From: Thiocystis violascens | GTDB lineage: Bacteria > Pseudomonadota > Gammaproteobacteria > Chromatiales > Chromatiaceae | Assembly: GCA_020721065.1 (NCBI GenBank) | Contig: DYNM01000020.1 | Location: 1-49,476, forward strand | DNA length: 49,476 nt | Direction: 5' to 3' | Part shown: positions 1 through 9,200 of the stretch, piece after piece | Layout: every line of letters begins with the position of its first letter | Position numbering within the stretch: position 1 is the stretch's first letter | Notes under the pieces: model-generated | Database searches by the model: none | What the model was told of the DNA's origin: nothing | The model's input: the letters and a program-made list of their open reading frames with translations, nothing else | Translations under genes and position numbers: made by a program

Positions 1-75
1 GAAAACCGATTGAGAATAAAAAATGCCCGTCTATCGGAGGGCGCTTCCGCCTGTAGTTGTCACGCCTCTTGCATC

Positions 76-156
76 ATAGAAGACCACAATCATTAAAAGC
101 TGTCAACAGCAATCAACAAAGCTCCAATTAAACCTGTTGCTGATGTTGTGGCTTTT
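76..156. repeat. Direct repeat copy 1 (about 81 bp) downstream of DUF29
   Basis: This stretch is repeated at 944-1024 with few mismatches; both copies hold the core CACAATCATTAAAAGCTGTC. Read on the minus strand, both copies could encode the same short hydrophobic C-terminus (GLIG-LLIAVDSF then stop), so the repeat may be the 3' end of a lost small gene. Each copy lies just 3' of a DUF29 sequence on the minus strand, so the duplicated unit was larger than this repeat. Confidence 0.8.
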
Positions 157-251
157 GGGTGCAAGGGACGTGATGAATTGTTGGTATTGCGCGAATAAAA
201 AACTCGCGCATGTTGCATTGGGAACGAGTGTTATTGCGCATCACCACTAAT

Positions 252-677
252 TTAATTTGGCCACCATTCACTGAGAATTTGTTCAATAGTAAACGGCAAT
301 GCTGCTGGCAAATCGTCTTCTGCACAATCCATTTCCCGCGCTGCCATTAACACCGCATCGCCATAAACTTCAGTGATGATTTCCGATAATCGCGCTTGCA
401 AGGATGGATTTTTGCATAACAAGCGATCAAGACGCCGGCGTTGTTCTTTAATTGTCAAGCGCCAACTATTACCGCGCCGTTCAGGTTGAATAATCCATTT
501 CAAAAGATGCGCCAATAACACTGCCAGCCGACTTTCTAATTCGCGCTCTCGACTGGCACCCATATCATCAATTTCCTCAGCAAGATGCGCAGTATCCAAT
601 GCTGACAATAACCCTTGCCGCAACAAACCGGCTTGCTGTTGCGTCCAAAGATAAAAATCCGTGTGATATGTAGTCAT
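252..677 (-). CDS. DUF29 family protein
   Basis: A 141-aa protein of the DUF29 family, whose biochemical role is unknown. The family pattern is clear: an N-terminal YHTDFYLWTQQQAGLLR segment, the acidic HLAEEIDDMG motif, the LLAHLLKW helix followed by basic residues, and a C-terminal LPFTIEQIL segment. I start it at the ATG at 677 because the MTTYHTDF N-terminus matches the start of the second intact DUF29 protein in this window (24221-24664, MMTLYERDFF). The open frame runs on to 980, but that extension is low-complexity and crosses several small hairpins. DUF29 genes often occur in several scattered copies; this genome segment has two intact copies and one decayed copy at 1021-1146. Confidence 0.85.
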   Translation of the reverse strand: MTTYHTDFYLWTQQQAGLLRQGLLSALDTAHLAEEIDDMGASRERELESRLAVLLAHLLKWIIQPERRGNSWRLTIKEQRRRLDRLLCKNPSLQARLSEIITEVYGDAVLMAAREMDCAEDDLPAALPFTIEQILSEWWPN

Positions 678-943
678 TATAATTTGTCCCTGCAATTTTT
701 CGTATTCTGTCACAATCTTAAAAATGAAAGGGACTGATGTTGCAAAGTAATAAAAAGCTGAATTTCTGAAGAAAGACCTTGAAGGGTCGTTGAGGGTCTT
801 CAGACCGCTAGAAGACGGCGAGATTATTCGCGGGATTGCTCCCCTTATTTCTCCGCACCCCCAGCGAAAAACTGGGGAAATAAAAACCACATGACTGTCG
901 GGTGTGGAAACCACTATCTGAGGTGTTCTTAAGCACCTGAGAT
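678..943. other. Non-coding stretch with small hairpins
   Basis: I see no convincing gene here. There are several short inverted repeats: GACCTTGAAGGGTC at about 776-789, CCCCAG/CTGGGG arms at 859-864 and 872-877, and AGGTG/CACCT arms around 919-938. No CRISPR-like periodicity is present. A minus-strand frame stays open through the region but has no family resemblance. Confidence 0.5.
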
Positions 944-1024
944 ATAGAAAACCACAATCATTAAAAGCTGTCAACAGCAATCAACAAAACTCCGATTAAA
1001 CCCGTTGCCCATGTTGTCGCTTTT
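944..1024. repeat. Direct repeat copy 2 (about 81 bp)
   Basis: Second copy of the repeat at 76-156. It is followed directly by the decayed DUF29 sequence at 1021-1146, in the same order as copy 1 relative to the intact DUF29 gene. This supports tandem duplication of the whole unit. Confidence 0.8.
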
Positions 1025-1146
1025 GCATAACAAGCGATCAAGACACCTACGCTGTTCTTTAATCGTCAAGCGCCAACTATTACCGCGCCGTTCAGGTTGA
1101 ATAATCTATTTCCTCAGCAAGATGCGCTGCATTCAATGCTGATATA
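1021..1146 (-). pseudogene. Decayed DUF29 duplicate
   Basis: Bases 1021-1112 match 410-501 inside the intact DUF29 gene with about 90% identity. The sequence then jumps to bases matching 575-607, so about 75 bp of the middle is missing. The junction falls on a shared ATTTC, which suggests deletion between microhomologies. No start or full frame remains. This is a relic, not an active gene. Confidence 0.75.
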
Positions 1147-1203
1147 AACCTTCAACTAATTTTTTATCCATAATCATTTATCAGTATAGATTATGATCGA
1201 CTA

Positions 1204-1896
1204 TCACAAGCCCTTATCTAACATCAACGTTTTAATCTGACCGATGGCGCGAGTGGGATTGAGCGCCTTTGGGCACACCTCAACGCAATTCATAATGCTG
1301 TGGCAGCGAAATACCTTGTATGGACCAGCCAAGGCGTCGAGTCGCGCTTCGGCGGCTTGATCGCGGCTGTCGGCGAGAAAGCGCCACGCTTGCAATAAAG
1401 TGGCAGGTCCATGAAATTTATCAGGATTCCACCAAAATGACGGGCAAGCAGTGGAGCAACACCCGCACAAAATGCACTCATATAACCCATCTAATTGATC
1501 GCGCTGCGCTGGAGTTTGTAAAATTTCCTGTTCCGGCAAAGGATCATGGCGAATTAAATACGGTTTAATTGCGCGATATTGCTCATAAAACTGCGTTAAA
1601 TCCACAACTAAATCACGAATAATTGGACGCCCCGGCAGCGGTCGCACTGTAATTGGCGTCGTTAATTCTGCAATTGGTGTAATACAGGCTAATACATTGC
1701 GCCCATTGACATTCACCGCATCAGAACCACACACGCCTTCACCGCACGAATGGCGAAAACTAAAAGATTCATCCTGTTGTTTAATCGCTAACAACGCATC
1801 GCGCACCATCATTCCCGGGTGCGGAGTGATTGTATAAGAATGCAAGCGTGGCGTGGCGTCACAGTCAGGGTTATAACGATAGATGTTGATATTCAT
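1204..1896 (-). CDS. sdhB: Succinate dehydrogenase iron-sulfur subunit
   Basis: SdhB (230 aa) carries electrons from the flavoprotein SdhA to quinone in complex II at the inner face of the cytoplasmic membrane. The plant-type 2Fe-2S ligands are visible in HSCGEGVCGSDAVNVNG (about residues 49-65). The C-terminal ferredoxin part has CILCGCCSTACPSFWW (about 141-156) and CHSIMNCVEVCPK (about 198-210). The N-terminus IYRYNPDCDATPR is typical and the length is normal (E. coli 238). No sdhC, sdhD or sdhA lies next to it: the upstream neighbour is sodB, with a terminator between them. The gene therefore seems to be separated from the rest of complex II, or sdhB has moved. Confidence 0.93.
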   Translation of the reverse strand: MNINIYRYNPDCDATPRLHSYTITPHPGMMVRDALLAIKQQDESFSFRHSCGEGVCGSDAVNVNGRNVLACITPIAELTTPITVRPLPGRPIIRDLVVDLTQFYEQYRAIKPYLIRHDPLPEQEILQTPAQRDQLDGLYECILCGCCSTACPSFWWNPDKFHGPATLLQAWRFLADSRDQAAEARLDALAGPYKVFRCHSIMNCVEVCPKALNPTRAIGQIKTLMLDKGL

Positions 1897-1933
1897 AAAA
1901 CCGCCTAATGCTGGCGCGTATTAAAGTGAGCAT

Positions 1934-1971
1934 AAAAAACCCGCGTACATCTTGCAATGCGACGCGGGTTT
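1934..1971 (-). terminator. Rho-independent terminator of sodB
   Basis: Arms AAACCCGCGT (1937-1946) and ACGCGGGTTT (1962-1971) form a 10-bp stem with a 15-nt loop. Read on the minus strand the stem is followed by a run of Ts (complement of 1934-1939). It lies 39 bp beyond the sodB stop and before the sdhB start, so it should end sodB transcription. Confidence 0.85.
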
Positions 1972-2009
1972 ATCACAAGCCTGTTAGTGAATAGCGCGAG
2001 CAGCGCCGC

Positions 2010-2591
2010 TTAGTTGCTGTAATTCGCAGCAACAAACTCCCAATTGATTTTTTCCCAAATCGTTTCCAGATATTTTGGGCGGGCGTTGCGATAGTCAACG
2101 TAATAGGCATGTTCCCACACATCGACCGTCAATAGCGCCGTTTTACCGGATGTCATTGGCGTGCCGGCGTTGGCAGTGTTGAAAATCTCCAACGTTCCAT
2201 CGCTATTTTTCACCAACCACGTCCAACCAGAACCAAAATTGGTGGTTGCAGATTGCACGAATTGTTTTTTGAAATCAGCGAATGAACCAAAGGTAGCAGT
2301 GATTGCGTCTCCTAATGCACCAGTTGGAGCGCCGCCACCAGTTGGACTCAAGCAATTCCAATAAAACGTGTGATTCCACACCTGCGCAGCGTTGTTAAAT
2401 AACCCGCCCGATGCCTTCATAATAATGTCGGTCAAACTCAGGTCAGCGAATTCAGTGCCGGCAATTAAATTGTTCAGATTGGTGACATAGGTTTGATGAT
2501 GTTTGCCGTAGTGATAGTCGATGGTTTCAGCGGAAATAACCGGCGCAAGCGCATCTTTAGCGTAGGGCAAAGCAGGTAATTCGTGAGTCAT
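2010..2591 (-). CDS. sodB: Superoxide dismutase, Fe type
   Basis: Cytosolic Fe/Mn-family superoxide dismutase (193 aa), converting superoxide to oxygen and peroxide. The N-terminus MTHELPALPYAKDALAPVIS matches the family start, so I place the start at 2591 and not at the upstream in-frame codon at 2726. Metal-site segments are visible: YHYGKHHQTYV, the NHTFYWNCLSP helix, and DVWEHAYYVDYRNARPKY. The glutamine in FNNAAQVWNHTFYW is the position typical of iron enzymes. A GGAGC ribosome site precedes the ATG. The length equals that of SodB of gammaproteobacteria. Confidence 0.95.
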   Translation of the reverse strand: MTHELPALPYAKDALAPVISAETIDYHYGKHHQTYVTNLNNLIAGTEFADLSLTDIIMKASGGLFNNAAQVWNHTFYWNCLSPTGGGAPTGALGDAITATFGSFADFKKQFVQSATTNFGSGWTWLVKNSDGTLEIFNTANAGTPMTSGKTALLTVDVWEHAYYVDYRNARPKYLETIWEKINWEFVAANYSN

Positions 2592-2718
2592 AGCAAGTAA
2601 GCTCCAAGTGAAGGGATGATGCACAGATGTTTGTGATAAAGCAGATAGGTATGTTTTGACTGGTTTCAACCGCTGGCAGTGATAAAAATTGTGCGTTTCG
2701 GCACAGGTTGCAGATCGC

Positions 2719-2847
2719 TTATCCAATAATGGTGCCTAAAATATAAGAAATGGTGGCAATCAACAATGTAGATGATGATAAAGAAAATACAATGAATATC
2801 ACAAGCACTGCGATGATTCCAATTAAGGTTGCGGTGAGCTTATTCAT
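2719..2847 (-). CDS. Predicted 42-aa single-span membrane peptide
   Basis: A short open frame starting MNKLTATLIGIIAVLVIFIV and ending ILGTIIG. Almost the whole chain is hydrophobic, enough for one or two membrane spans, with a single Lys near the N-terminus (positive inside). It lies between the NYN gene and sodB on the same strand, 20 bp after the NYN stop, so it could be the last gene of the aroE-parE-NYN operon. The ribosome site is weak (a GAG about 11 bases upstream). I do not recognise a family. Confidence 0.45.
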   Translation of the reverse strand: MNKLTATLIGIIAVLVIFIVFSLSSSTLLIATISYILGTIIG

Positions 2848-2867
2848 GCAGTGATTCTCAGGGTCGT

Positions 2868-3545
2868 TTAGAGAAAATAACAAATTGTACCAGCGTTTTC
2901 TTTTACATAACCACGTTTGATAAGTTCTGCATAAAACTGTTCTATTTTAGTTTGCGGGACGTTTTTTCCGCAAACCGCTTGCATCGTGTTGAGCAATGTT
3001 GCTGGTTTAGTTGGTTTGTTAGTTTTCAGTTTTTCCAGTGTCTTAATCGTTGTTTTAACCAAATCATCTAGCGATAATTGCGGCGCAAGCTGCGTTTGAG
3101 TATTGCCATTGATCGCTTTAATTGCAGTTTTAATCACTGGCGGTGCAGGTTTTTTGAGTGGTGATGCAGCGGGTTGTTGAAAACAAGGCATGGTCTCAAT
3201 TGAGATAGAACGCACAACCGTGATCTCCTGTTGTTTTAAGTGATCCAACAGCGGATCAAAGCCAGTATCTTTGGAAATGATATGAAAAAATGCCTCAGGC
3301 TCTATTGCCGCTAACGTGCCGAGAGTATAGGCAATGTGGAAATCAAGCGCATTATTGCCCACTGTTTCCAATACGATATATTCGGCGCGTTGTTTTAATG
3401 CCTGCATCGTGAGCACTAATTCAAGCGGCAGTTTAGTATTTTTTGGGCCTAAAAAAACGCGCACCTCAAACTGTTCTCCCGTTAGCAGCGCCAGCGTTTT
3501 TACTGGCACGTTTTCATAATCAATCAAGACGTAGTTTTTGCGCAC
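2868..3545 (-). CDS. NYN/PIN-like domain protein
   Basis: A 225-aa protein whose N-terminal half looks like a NYN (PIN-fold) nuclease domain. It has VLIDYENVP with the first acidic residue at the end of strand 1, NNALDFHIAYTLGTLAA with a second Asp, and ISKDTGFDPLLDHLK, the typical D-x-G-F-D-P-L segment. A Pro/Lys-rich linker (about residues 125-165) leads to a C-terminal helical region that may be a winged-helix or LOTUS-like RNA-binding unit. Translation begins at a GTG (3545), the first usable start after an upstream in-frame stop. It lies 21 bp behind parE, so it is probably co-transcribed. An RNase role is an inference from the fold. Confidence 0.75.
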   Translation of the reverse strand: MRKNYVLIDYENVPVKTLALLTGEQFEVRVFLGPKNTKLPLELVLTMQALKQRAEYIVLETVGNNALDFHIAYTLGTLAAIEPEAFFHIISKDTGFDPLLDHLKQQEITVVRSISIETMPCFQQPAASPLKKPAPPVIKTAIKAINGNTQTQLAPQLSLDDLVKTTIKTLEKLKTNKPTKPATLLNTMQAVCGKNVPQTKIEQFYAELIKRGYVKENAGTICYFL

Positions 3546-3566
3546 CGCTGCACCATCATCATTAGA

Positions 3567-5453
3567 TTAAATCTCAGCTAAATCGCCTTTTTCTTGTAGC
3601 CAATGACGCCGATCCGCAGCGCGTTTTTTTGCCAGTAATAAATCCAGCATTTGCTCACTGTCATCATTCTCTGTAATCGTCAATTGCACCAAGCGCCGCG
3701 TGTCTGGATGAATCGTTGTTTCGCGTAATTGCGCCGGGTTCATTTCACCTAAACCCTTAAAACGTTGCAAATTGATTTTGCCTTTGATTGCTTCGGCGGC
3801 AATTCGATCTAATAACCCGCGCTTTTCATCGTCATCAAGCGCATAAAACACGCGCTGTCCCACATCAATGCGATACAGCGGCGGCATTGCAACGTAAACG
3901 TGACCTTCTGCTACTAAACGCCGAAAATGCCTTAAAAATAAAGCACATAACAGCGTGGCGATGTGTGCGCCGTCAGAATCGGCATCCGCCAAAATGCAGA
4001 TTTTGCCAAACCGCAGCCGGCTTAAATCGTCGCTGCCGGGGTCAACGCCGATGGCAACGGCGATGTCGTGAACTTCCTGCGATGCCAAGACTTCAGCAGC
4101 GTCAATTTCCCAAGTATTCAATATCTTACCGCGCAGCGGCAGGATTGCTTGAAACTCCCGATCCCGCGCTTGTTTCGCCGAACCACCCGCTGAATCACCC
4201 TCCACTAAAAACAGCTCGCCGCGTTCCGGGTCGGTGGTGGTGCAATCCGCCAGCTTGCCGGGCAGCGCCGGTCCAGAAGTGATCTTTTTGCGAGTGACGA
4301 TCCGCCCCGCTCGCAGTCGCAGTTGCGCTGCGGTGATGGCCAATTCGGCGATCTGTTCACCTTCGGCGACGTGCTGATTCAGCCACAGACTGAACGCATC
4401 TTTGACCACGCCGCTGACAAACGCCGCGCATTCCCGCGAGGACAGCCGTTCTTTAGTTTGACCGGAAAATTGCGGCTCGCGCAGCTTGACCGAGAGGATG
4501 TAGCTGACGCGGCTCCAGACATCTTCGGGCGCGAGTTTGACGCCACGCGGCAGCAAGTTGCGGAATTCGCAAAATTCGCGCACCGCTTCAGTCAAACCGC
4601 TGCGCAAACCGTTGACGTGAGTGCCGCCCTGCACGGTCGGAATCAGATTGACGTAACTTTCCGCGACTGGTTCGCCGCCATCGGGCAGCCACACCAGCGC
4701 CCACTGCGCCGCTTCATTGCTGGCGCGAAAATCGCCCACGAACATCTCCGCTGGCAGCCGCGCCGCGCCGCCCAATTCTTGCTCGAGATAGTCGATCAAG
4801 CCGTCGCGGTAGCACCAATTGAACGTTTCACCGCTCGTTTCATCGCGGAATTGCACCTCCAGCCCCGGACACAGCACGGCTTTAGCGCGGAGCAAATGCA
4901 GCAGCGGCTTGATGGCAAATTTCGGGGTATCGAAATAGCTCGGATCAGGCCAAAAGCGCAGACGGGTGCCGGTGTTGTTGCGCCCGACGCTGCCGATCTG
5001 CGCCAGCGCCGAGGTTTTAGCGCCACCCGCAAAGCTCATCTGGTATTCCAGCCCGCCGCGCTTGACCCACACTTCCAGCCGCTGCGAGAGCGCGTTGACC
5101 ACCGACACGCCGACGCCGTGCAAACCGCCGGAGAATTGATAACTGTCGCCGCTGAATTTGCCGCCAGCGTGAAGTTTGGTGAGGATGACCTCGACGCCGG
5201 GCATCTGTTCCAGCGGATGCAGATCGACCGGCATTCCGCGTCCGTCATCGCTGACTTCCAGCGAACCATCGCCGTACAGCGTGACGGCGATGCGGCGAGC
5301 GTGACCAGCCAGCGCCTCATCGACGCTGTTATCAATGACTTCTTGGGCGAGGTGATTGGGGCGAGTGGTGTCGGTGTACATGCCCGGGCGCTTGCGCACC
5401 GGGTCAAGTCCCATCAAGACCTCAATTGCGGCGGCGTTATAAGAACTGCTCAT
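3567..5453 (-). CDS. parE: DNA topoisomerase IV subunit B
   Basis: ATPase subunit of topoisomerase IV, which decatenates daughter chromosomes together with ParC. The start at 5453 gives 628 aa (E. coli ParE 630). GHKL ATPase motifs are seen in order: [15 protein letters not shown] (Bergerat N-box), [25 protein letters not shown], and the Toprim segment [13 protein letters not shown] with [12 protein letters not shown]. The ParE/GyrB tail signature [16 protein letters not shown] is present. It ends after about 625 residues without the long insert seen in enteric GyrB, which supports ParE. The start ATG overlaps the aroE stop in ATGA. Confidence 0.95.
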   Translation of the reverse strand: MSSSYNAAAIEVLMGLDPVRKRPGMYTDTTRPNHLAQEVIDNSVDEALAGHARRIAVTLYGDGSLEVSDDGRGMPVDLHPLEQMPGVEVILTKLHAGGKFSGDSYQFSGGLHGVGVSVVNALSQRLEVWVKRGGLEYQMSFAGGAKTSALAQIGSVGRNNTGTRLRFWPDPSYFDTPKFAIKPLLHLLRAKAVLCPGLEVQFRDETSGETFNWCYRDGLIDYLEQELGGAARLPAEMFVGDFRASNEAAQWALVWLPDGGEPVAESYVNLIPTVQGGTHVNGLRSGLTEAVREFCEFRNLLPRGVKLAPEDVWSRVSYILSVKLREPQFSGQTKERLSSRECAAFVSGVVKDAFSLWLNQHVAEGEQIAELAITAAQLRLRAGRIVTRKKITSGPALPGKLADCTTTDPERGELFLVEGDSAGGSAKQARDREFQAILPLRGKILNTWEIDAAEVLASQEVHDIAVAIGVDPGSDDLSRLRFGKICILADADSDGAHIATLLCALFLRHFRRLVAEGHVYVAMPPLYRIDVGQRVFYALDDDEKRGLLDRIAAEAIKGKINLQRFKGLGEMNPAQLRETTIHPDTRRLVQLTITENDDSEQMLDLLLAKKRAADRRHWLQEKGDLAEI

Positions 5454-6283
5454 GCCGCCAACTGCGCGATCACCGGCGCGGTATTGGGGCGCAGCCCGCG
5501 CCAGAGCCAAAACGCTTCGGCGGCTTGTTCCACCAACATCCCCAAGCCGTTGAGCGATTGCGCCGCACCCTGCGTCTGGCTCCAGCGTTGAAACGCGGTG
5601 GGGTGCTCGCCGTATAACAAGTCATACGTCCAGCCGCCGGGCGCGACACAGCCAGCGGGCAACTCCGGCACCGCATCCGTCAAACCGGCAGAAGTCGCGT
5701 TAATGATGAGATCAAACTGCTGTCCGCCCAGCGCCGCCAAACCGCAGCCCGTCACCTGACACCTGACGCCTGACAACTGCCAATTGTTCACCCGCTCCGC
5801 CAACGCCTCCGCCTTTGCTGCCGTGCGATTTGCCAGCGCCAACTGCCCAATCCCCGCCTCCAACAGCGGCATCATCACGCCGCGTGCCGCCCCACCCGCG
5901 CCGAGCAGTAACACCCGCGCTCCGCCGAGCGGGAAAGCGTGATTGATACTGAGATCGCGCACCAAGCCGATGCCGTCGGTGTTGTCGCCGTACAAACGTC
6001 CGTCCACCACCAGCAGCGTATTCACCGCACCCGCCACCTCAGCGCGGACGCTGCGTTCCGCAGCCAGCGCAAACGCCTCTTCTTTGAACGGCACCGTCAC
6101 ATTCAGCCCCTTGCCGCCGTCAGCAAAAAATCGCTGCACATCACCACTAAAATCATCTAACGCGCCCAATAAACGGCTGTATTCCAACGTTTGGCGCAGT
6201 TGTAAAGCAAATTCCGCATGAATTTGCGGAGATTTGCTATGTGCAATCGGGTTGCCAATCACCGCGTAACGATCAAAATCCAT
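5450..6283 (-). CDS. aroE: Shikimate dehydrogenase with heptamer-repeat insertion
   Basis: NADP-dependent shikimate dehydrogenase (277 aa), fourth step of the shikimate pathway. Substrate-site motifs are [14 protein letters not shown] at the N-terminus, [12 protein letters not shown] with the catalytic Lys, and AGAVNTL and GDNTDGIGL with the catalytic Asp. The dinucleotide fold shows [12 protein letters not shown] and [14 protein letters not shown], then INATSAGL. Between ALAERV and the [12 protein letters not shown] segment lies [14 protein letters not shown], which is encoded by a run of 7-bp repeats (5751-5785) like those between genes at 9.7 and 10.8 kb. It probably falls in a surface loop and is tolerated. 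The stop overlaps the parE start (ATGA), so the two are co-translated. Confidence 0.94.
   Translation of the reverse strand: MDFDRYAVIGNPIAHSKSPQIHAEFALQLRQTLEYSRLLGALDDFSGDVQRFFADGGKGLNVTVPFKEEAFALAAERSVRAEVAGAVNTLLVVDGRLYGDNTDGIGLVRDLSINHAFPLGGARVLLLGAGGAARGVMMPLLEAGIGQLALANRTAAKAEALAERVNNWQLSGVRCQVTGCGLAALGGQQFDLIINATSAGLTDAVPELPAGCVAPGGWTYDLLYGEHPTAFQRWSQTQGAAQSLNGLGMLVEQAAEAFWLWRGLRPNTAPVIAQLAA
5751..5785. repeat. Five degenerate heptamer repeats inside aroE
   Basis: The run reads GTCACCT, GACACCT, GACGCCT, GACAACT, GCCAATT: five 7-bp units. The same TGACAAC/CAACTGA-type heptamers occur between genes at 9744-9841 and 10789-10850. Here the array is translated in frame within aroE. Confidence 0.75.
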
Positions 6284-6292
6284 TGCAGCTCA

Positions 6293-9200
6293 TCAATTCA
6301 AAAGTGGATGTTGAATAACGCCGAATTGCGCAATCGCCTCGGCAGGTGGAATCGGTCGTGACCACAGATAACCCTGTCCCCAATCACAACCCAGTGTTTT
6401 TAATAACTCCAATTGGCGCGGCGTTTCAATGCCTTCTGCAATCACTTCTTTCCCAATAGAATGCGCCATCGCAATCATGCCGCCAACTAAATTTCGATCT
6501 CGCGGCGTTTCAATGCCGCGCACAAATTCCCGATCAATTTTCAAAATGCTAATTGGCAATTCACGCAAATATGCCATTGAACTAAAGCCAGTGCCAAAAT
6601 CATCTAACGATAATTGAATGCCGCCGCGATCCAACGCATTAAGTGCCGCTTTGACACTCGCAGTCATGCGCAACAACATTGATTCCGTAATTTCAATTTC
6701 AATTAAATCTGGCGGTACGTCTGCGGCGTGCAAATCTTCAAACAAACGCCGTACAAAAGTTGTTTCTTCTAAATCCGCCGCCGAGATGTTAATGCCCAGC
6801 CGGAGGTCAGGTTGACCGCGATCTAATTGATCGCGCAGCAGTCGCAATGCGCTGCGCACCACCGCACCGGTGACGCTGCGAATCAAGCCGTTACGCTCGA
6901 CTGCCGGAATGAAATCGCCCGGCATCACGATGCTGCCATCTTCAGTGCGCCACCGCGCCAGCACTTCAAACCGACACTGCGGCACGGCAGCGCAAATTGC
7001 AATCTGCGGTTGAAGCAGGATTTCAATCGCATCCAGCGGCGCACGTCCCAACACCACGCGATCAATTTCCAGCCGCTGATGCGCTTGCGACTCCAAACTA
7101 GCATCAAACGGACGCGCACAATTGCGTCCATTTTCTTTGGCGCGATACAACGCCAAATCCGCCTGTTTCAATAAATTACCGGGATCTGCATCGCCATCAC
7201 CCAGCGCCAGCCCCAGCGAGCTGGTGATCGCAAACCGATCTGCGCCGGCGATGATCGGCGAGCGCAGCGCCACCACCAGCCGCTCCACTTCTGCCAATGG
7301 TTCCATTTCTGGATTAGACGGCAGCAGCAGGGCAAATTCATCGCCACCCAATCGCGCCGTCAGCACCGGCGGCGGCAATGTCGCCGTAATGCGCTCTGCC
7401 ACTGCGCACAACAAGATGTCGCCTTTATCGTGGCCGAGCGTGTCATTGATGGTTTTGAAGTGGTCAATATCGAGCAGTGCCACTGCAAATGCTGCGCCAC
7501 TGCGCTGCGTGGTTTGGATCATGTCATTGAGCGCCTCGCGGAACTGCGCCCGATTCGGCAAGCCGGTCAACGTATCGTGCAACGCCCGATGGCGCATTTC
7601 CTCGCGGGATTGGCGCAACTGATCGCGTTGCCGCTCCAGCGACCGCGCCAGCCGCTCAAAATGGTTGGCGTTGGCGACGATGACGCGCTGAATCAGGTTT
7701 TTGAGCGCCAGCCCGGTTGCCAGCGCCACTGCTGACCACGGGCGAGCGTGATGGGTGCGCTCTTCGCGCCAGACTTGAAACACGCGGCGCGGCCAACCAA
7801 ACGGTTGCTCTTCATCGGCGGCTGAAAATGGCAGCGATGCCGGGTCTGCGCCCCAGTTGACGGTGTATTTAATGCGGCGGCGTCCGAACATCAAAATGTC
7901 ATCACGGCGCTCGTCCACAAAAATCGCCATCACACCAGCGAGCAGGTGCGGATATTCCGCCGCTGGTTCAAATTCCGCTGACAAACAATCGGTTGACCAC
8001 ACCGGACCGGGGCAAGTGCGCAAGAATCCGAGCAGCGTGTGTACCTGTTCGGGCGCGAGGCTGCAATCTTGTCCCAAAAATAGCGCCTGCCCACGATGAT
8101 AAATCTGCACCAAATCGGCGTTGACCAGCCCACACAGCAAATGCTCTTTACCAATGAAACTGTCAGGAAACGGCTGCTCAATGTCGATTTGATTGACGAT
8201 GCTGTTGACTTCCGCCATGCCTAGCTCGCTGGCGCGATTGCGGTCGCGTTCTTCAATCAGCGCCAGCCGCCCGGATAAACAGTTGACGAATTCTACCAAG
8301 CGCCGCCGTGTGTAGGCTGTCACCGGGTGCGGCGCGTGATGATGAAAGATCACCAGCCCCCACAGTCGGTCTTCCGCCATGATCGACAGCGACATCGAGC
8401 CGTTGACATCAAAGCGTTTCAAATAGTTACGATGAATTGGTGATTGCGCTCGCAGGTGAGCAATGCCGATGTCGATGGTGTTTGGTTCCAAGCTGCGACT
8501 GAGCAGCGGCACGTCGGAATGATCGCGGCTGGGGGCGTAGCGCAGCGGGGTTTCGCGGTAGAGCGCCCGCGCTTGGCGGGGGATGTCGGTGGCGGGATAA
8601 CGCAGCCCCAAAATTGATGGCCACGCGCCGGGCAAGACGCTTTCAGCAATGACGATGCCGTCATCTTCCGGTTCAAAGCGATAAATCACCACCCGCTCAA
8701 AGTCGGTGAGATAGCGAAAGGCGGAGACGGCGGCATGGCTAACGGCAACGGCGTCAGTGTGTACCCGCAGCCGCCGCTGAAAACCCTCGACATCAAAGCC
8801 GCGCACCCGCGTATCCATTGCCATCTCGCCCTGCGGTTCAATTTCCAGCAAGAGCTGACCACGCCAGCGATGGAGACGAATATCCAGCGTGAGGTTGTTG
8901 GCGGTTGCGGCAGCACGAAAAAAGGAGGGACAAAAGATGGCGGCTTCAGCAGTGGCGGTGAGGCAGCCTTCCAAGTCTTCAGTCAAGCAGGTGATGAATT
9001 GGTTGATTGGTGCGTCGAGCAAGGCTTCTGGCTCGTGCCCCAAATACATCGCGCTGTTGGCGCTACAGGCGACGATGGTCAGGGTGAATGGGTCAAGCAC
9101 CAGCAAGCAGCCGAACGGTTGAATCAAGCCGCAGGTGGAAATAGGCTCTTGATCGCATTGAGAAAAATCAAATGAAGCGGAAGATAGCTCCGCCACTGAA

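Noticed and set aside
678..980. N-terminal extension of the left DUF29 gene
   Set aside because: The family start matches MTTYHTDF at 677; the upstream part crosses hairpins and part of a duplicated repeat.
2592..2726. Upstream extension of sodB
   Set aside because: FeSOD proteins begin at the MTHELPALPY equivalent, and a ribosome site precedes it; the extension has no signal-peptide character.
4323..5591. Long plus-strand open frame (422 codons) opposite parE and aroE
   Set aside because: It is the antisense of strongly conserved parE and aroE and owes its openness to their GC-rich third positions; the product has no domain pattern.
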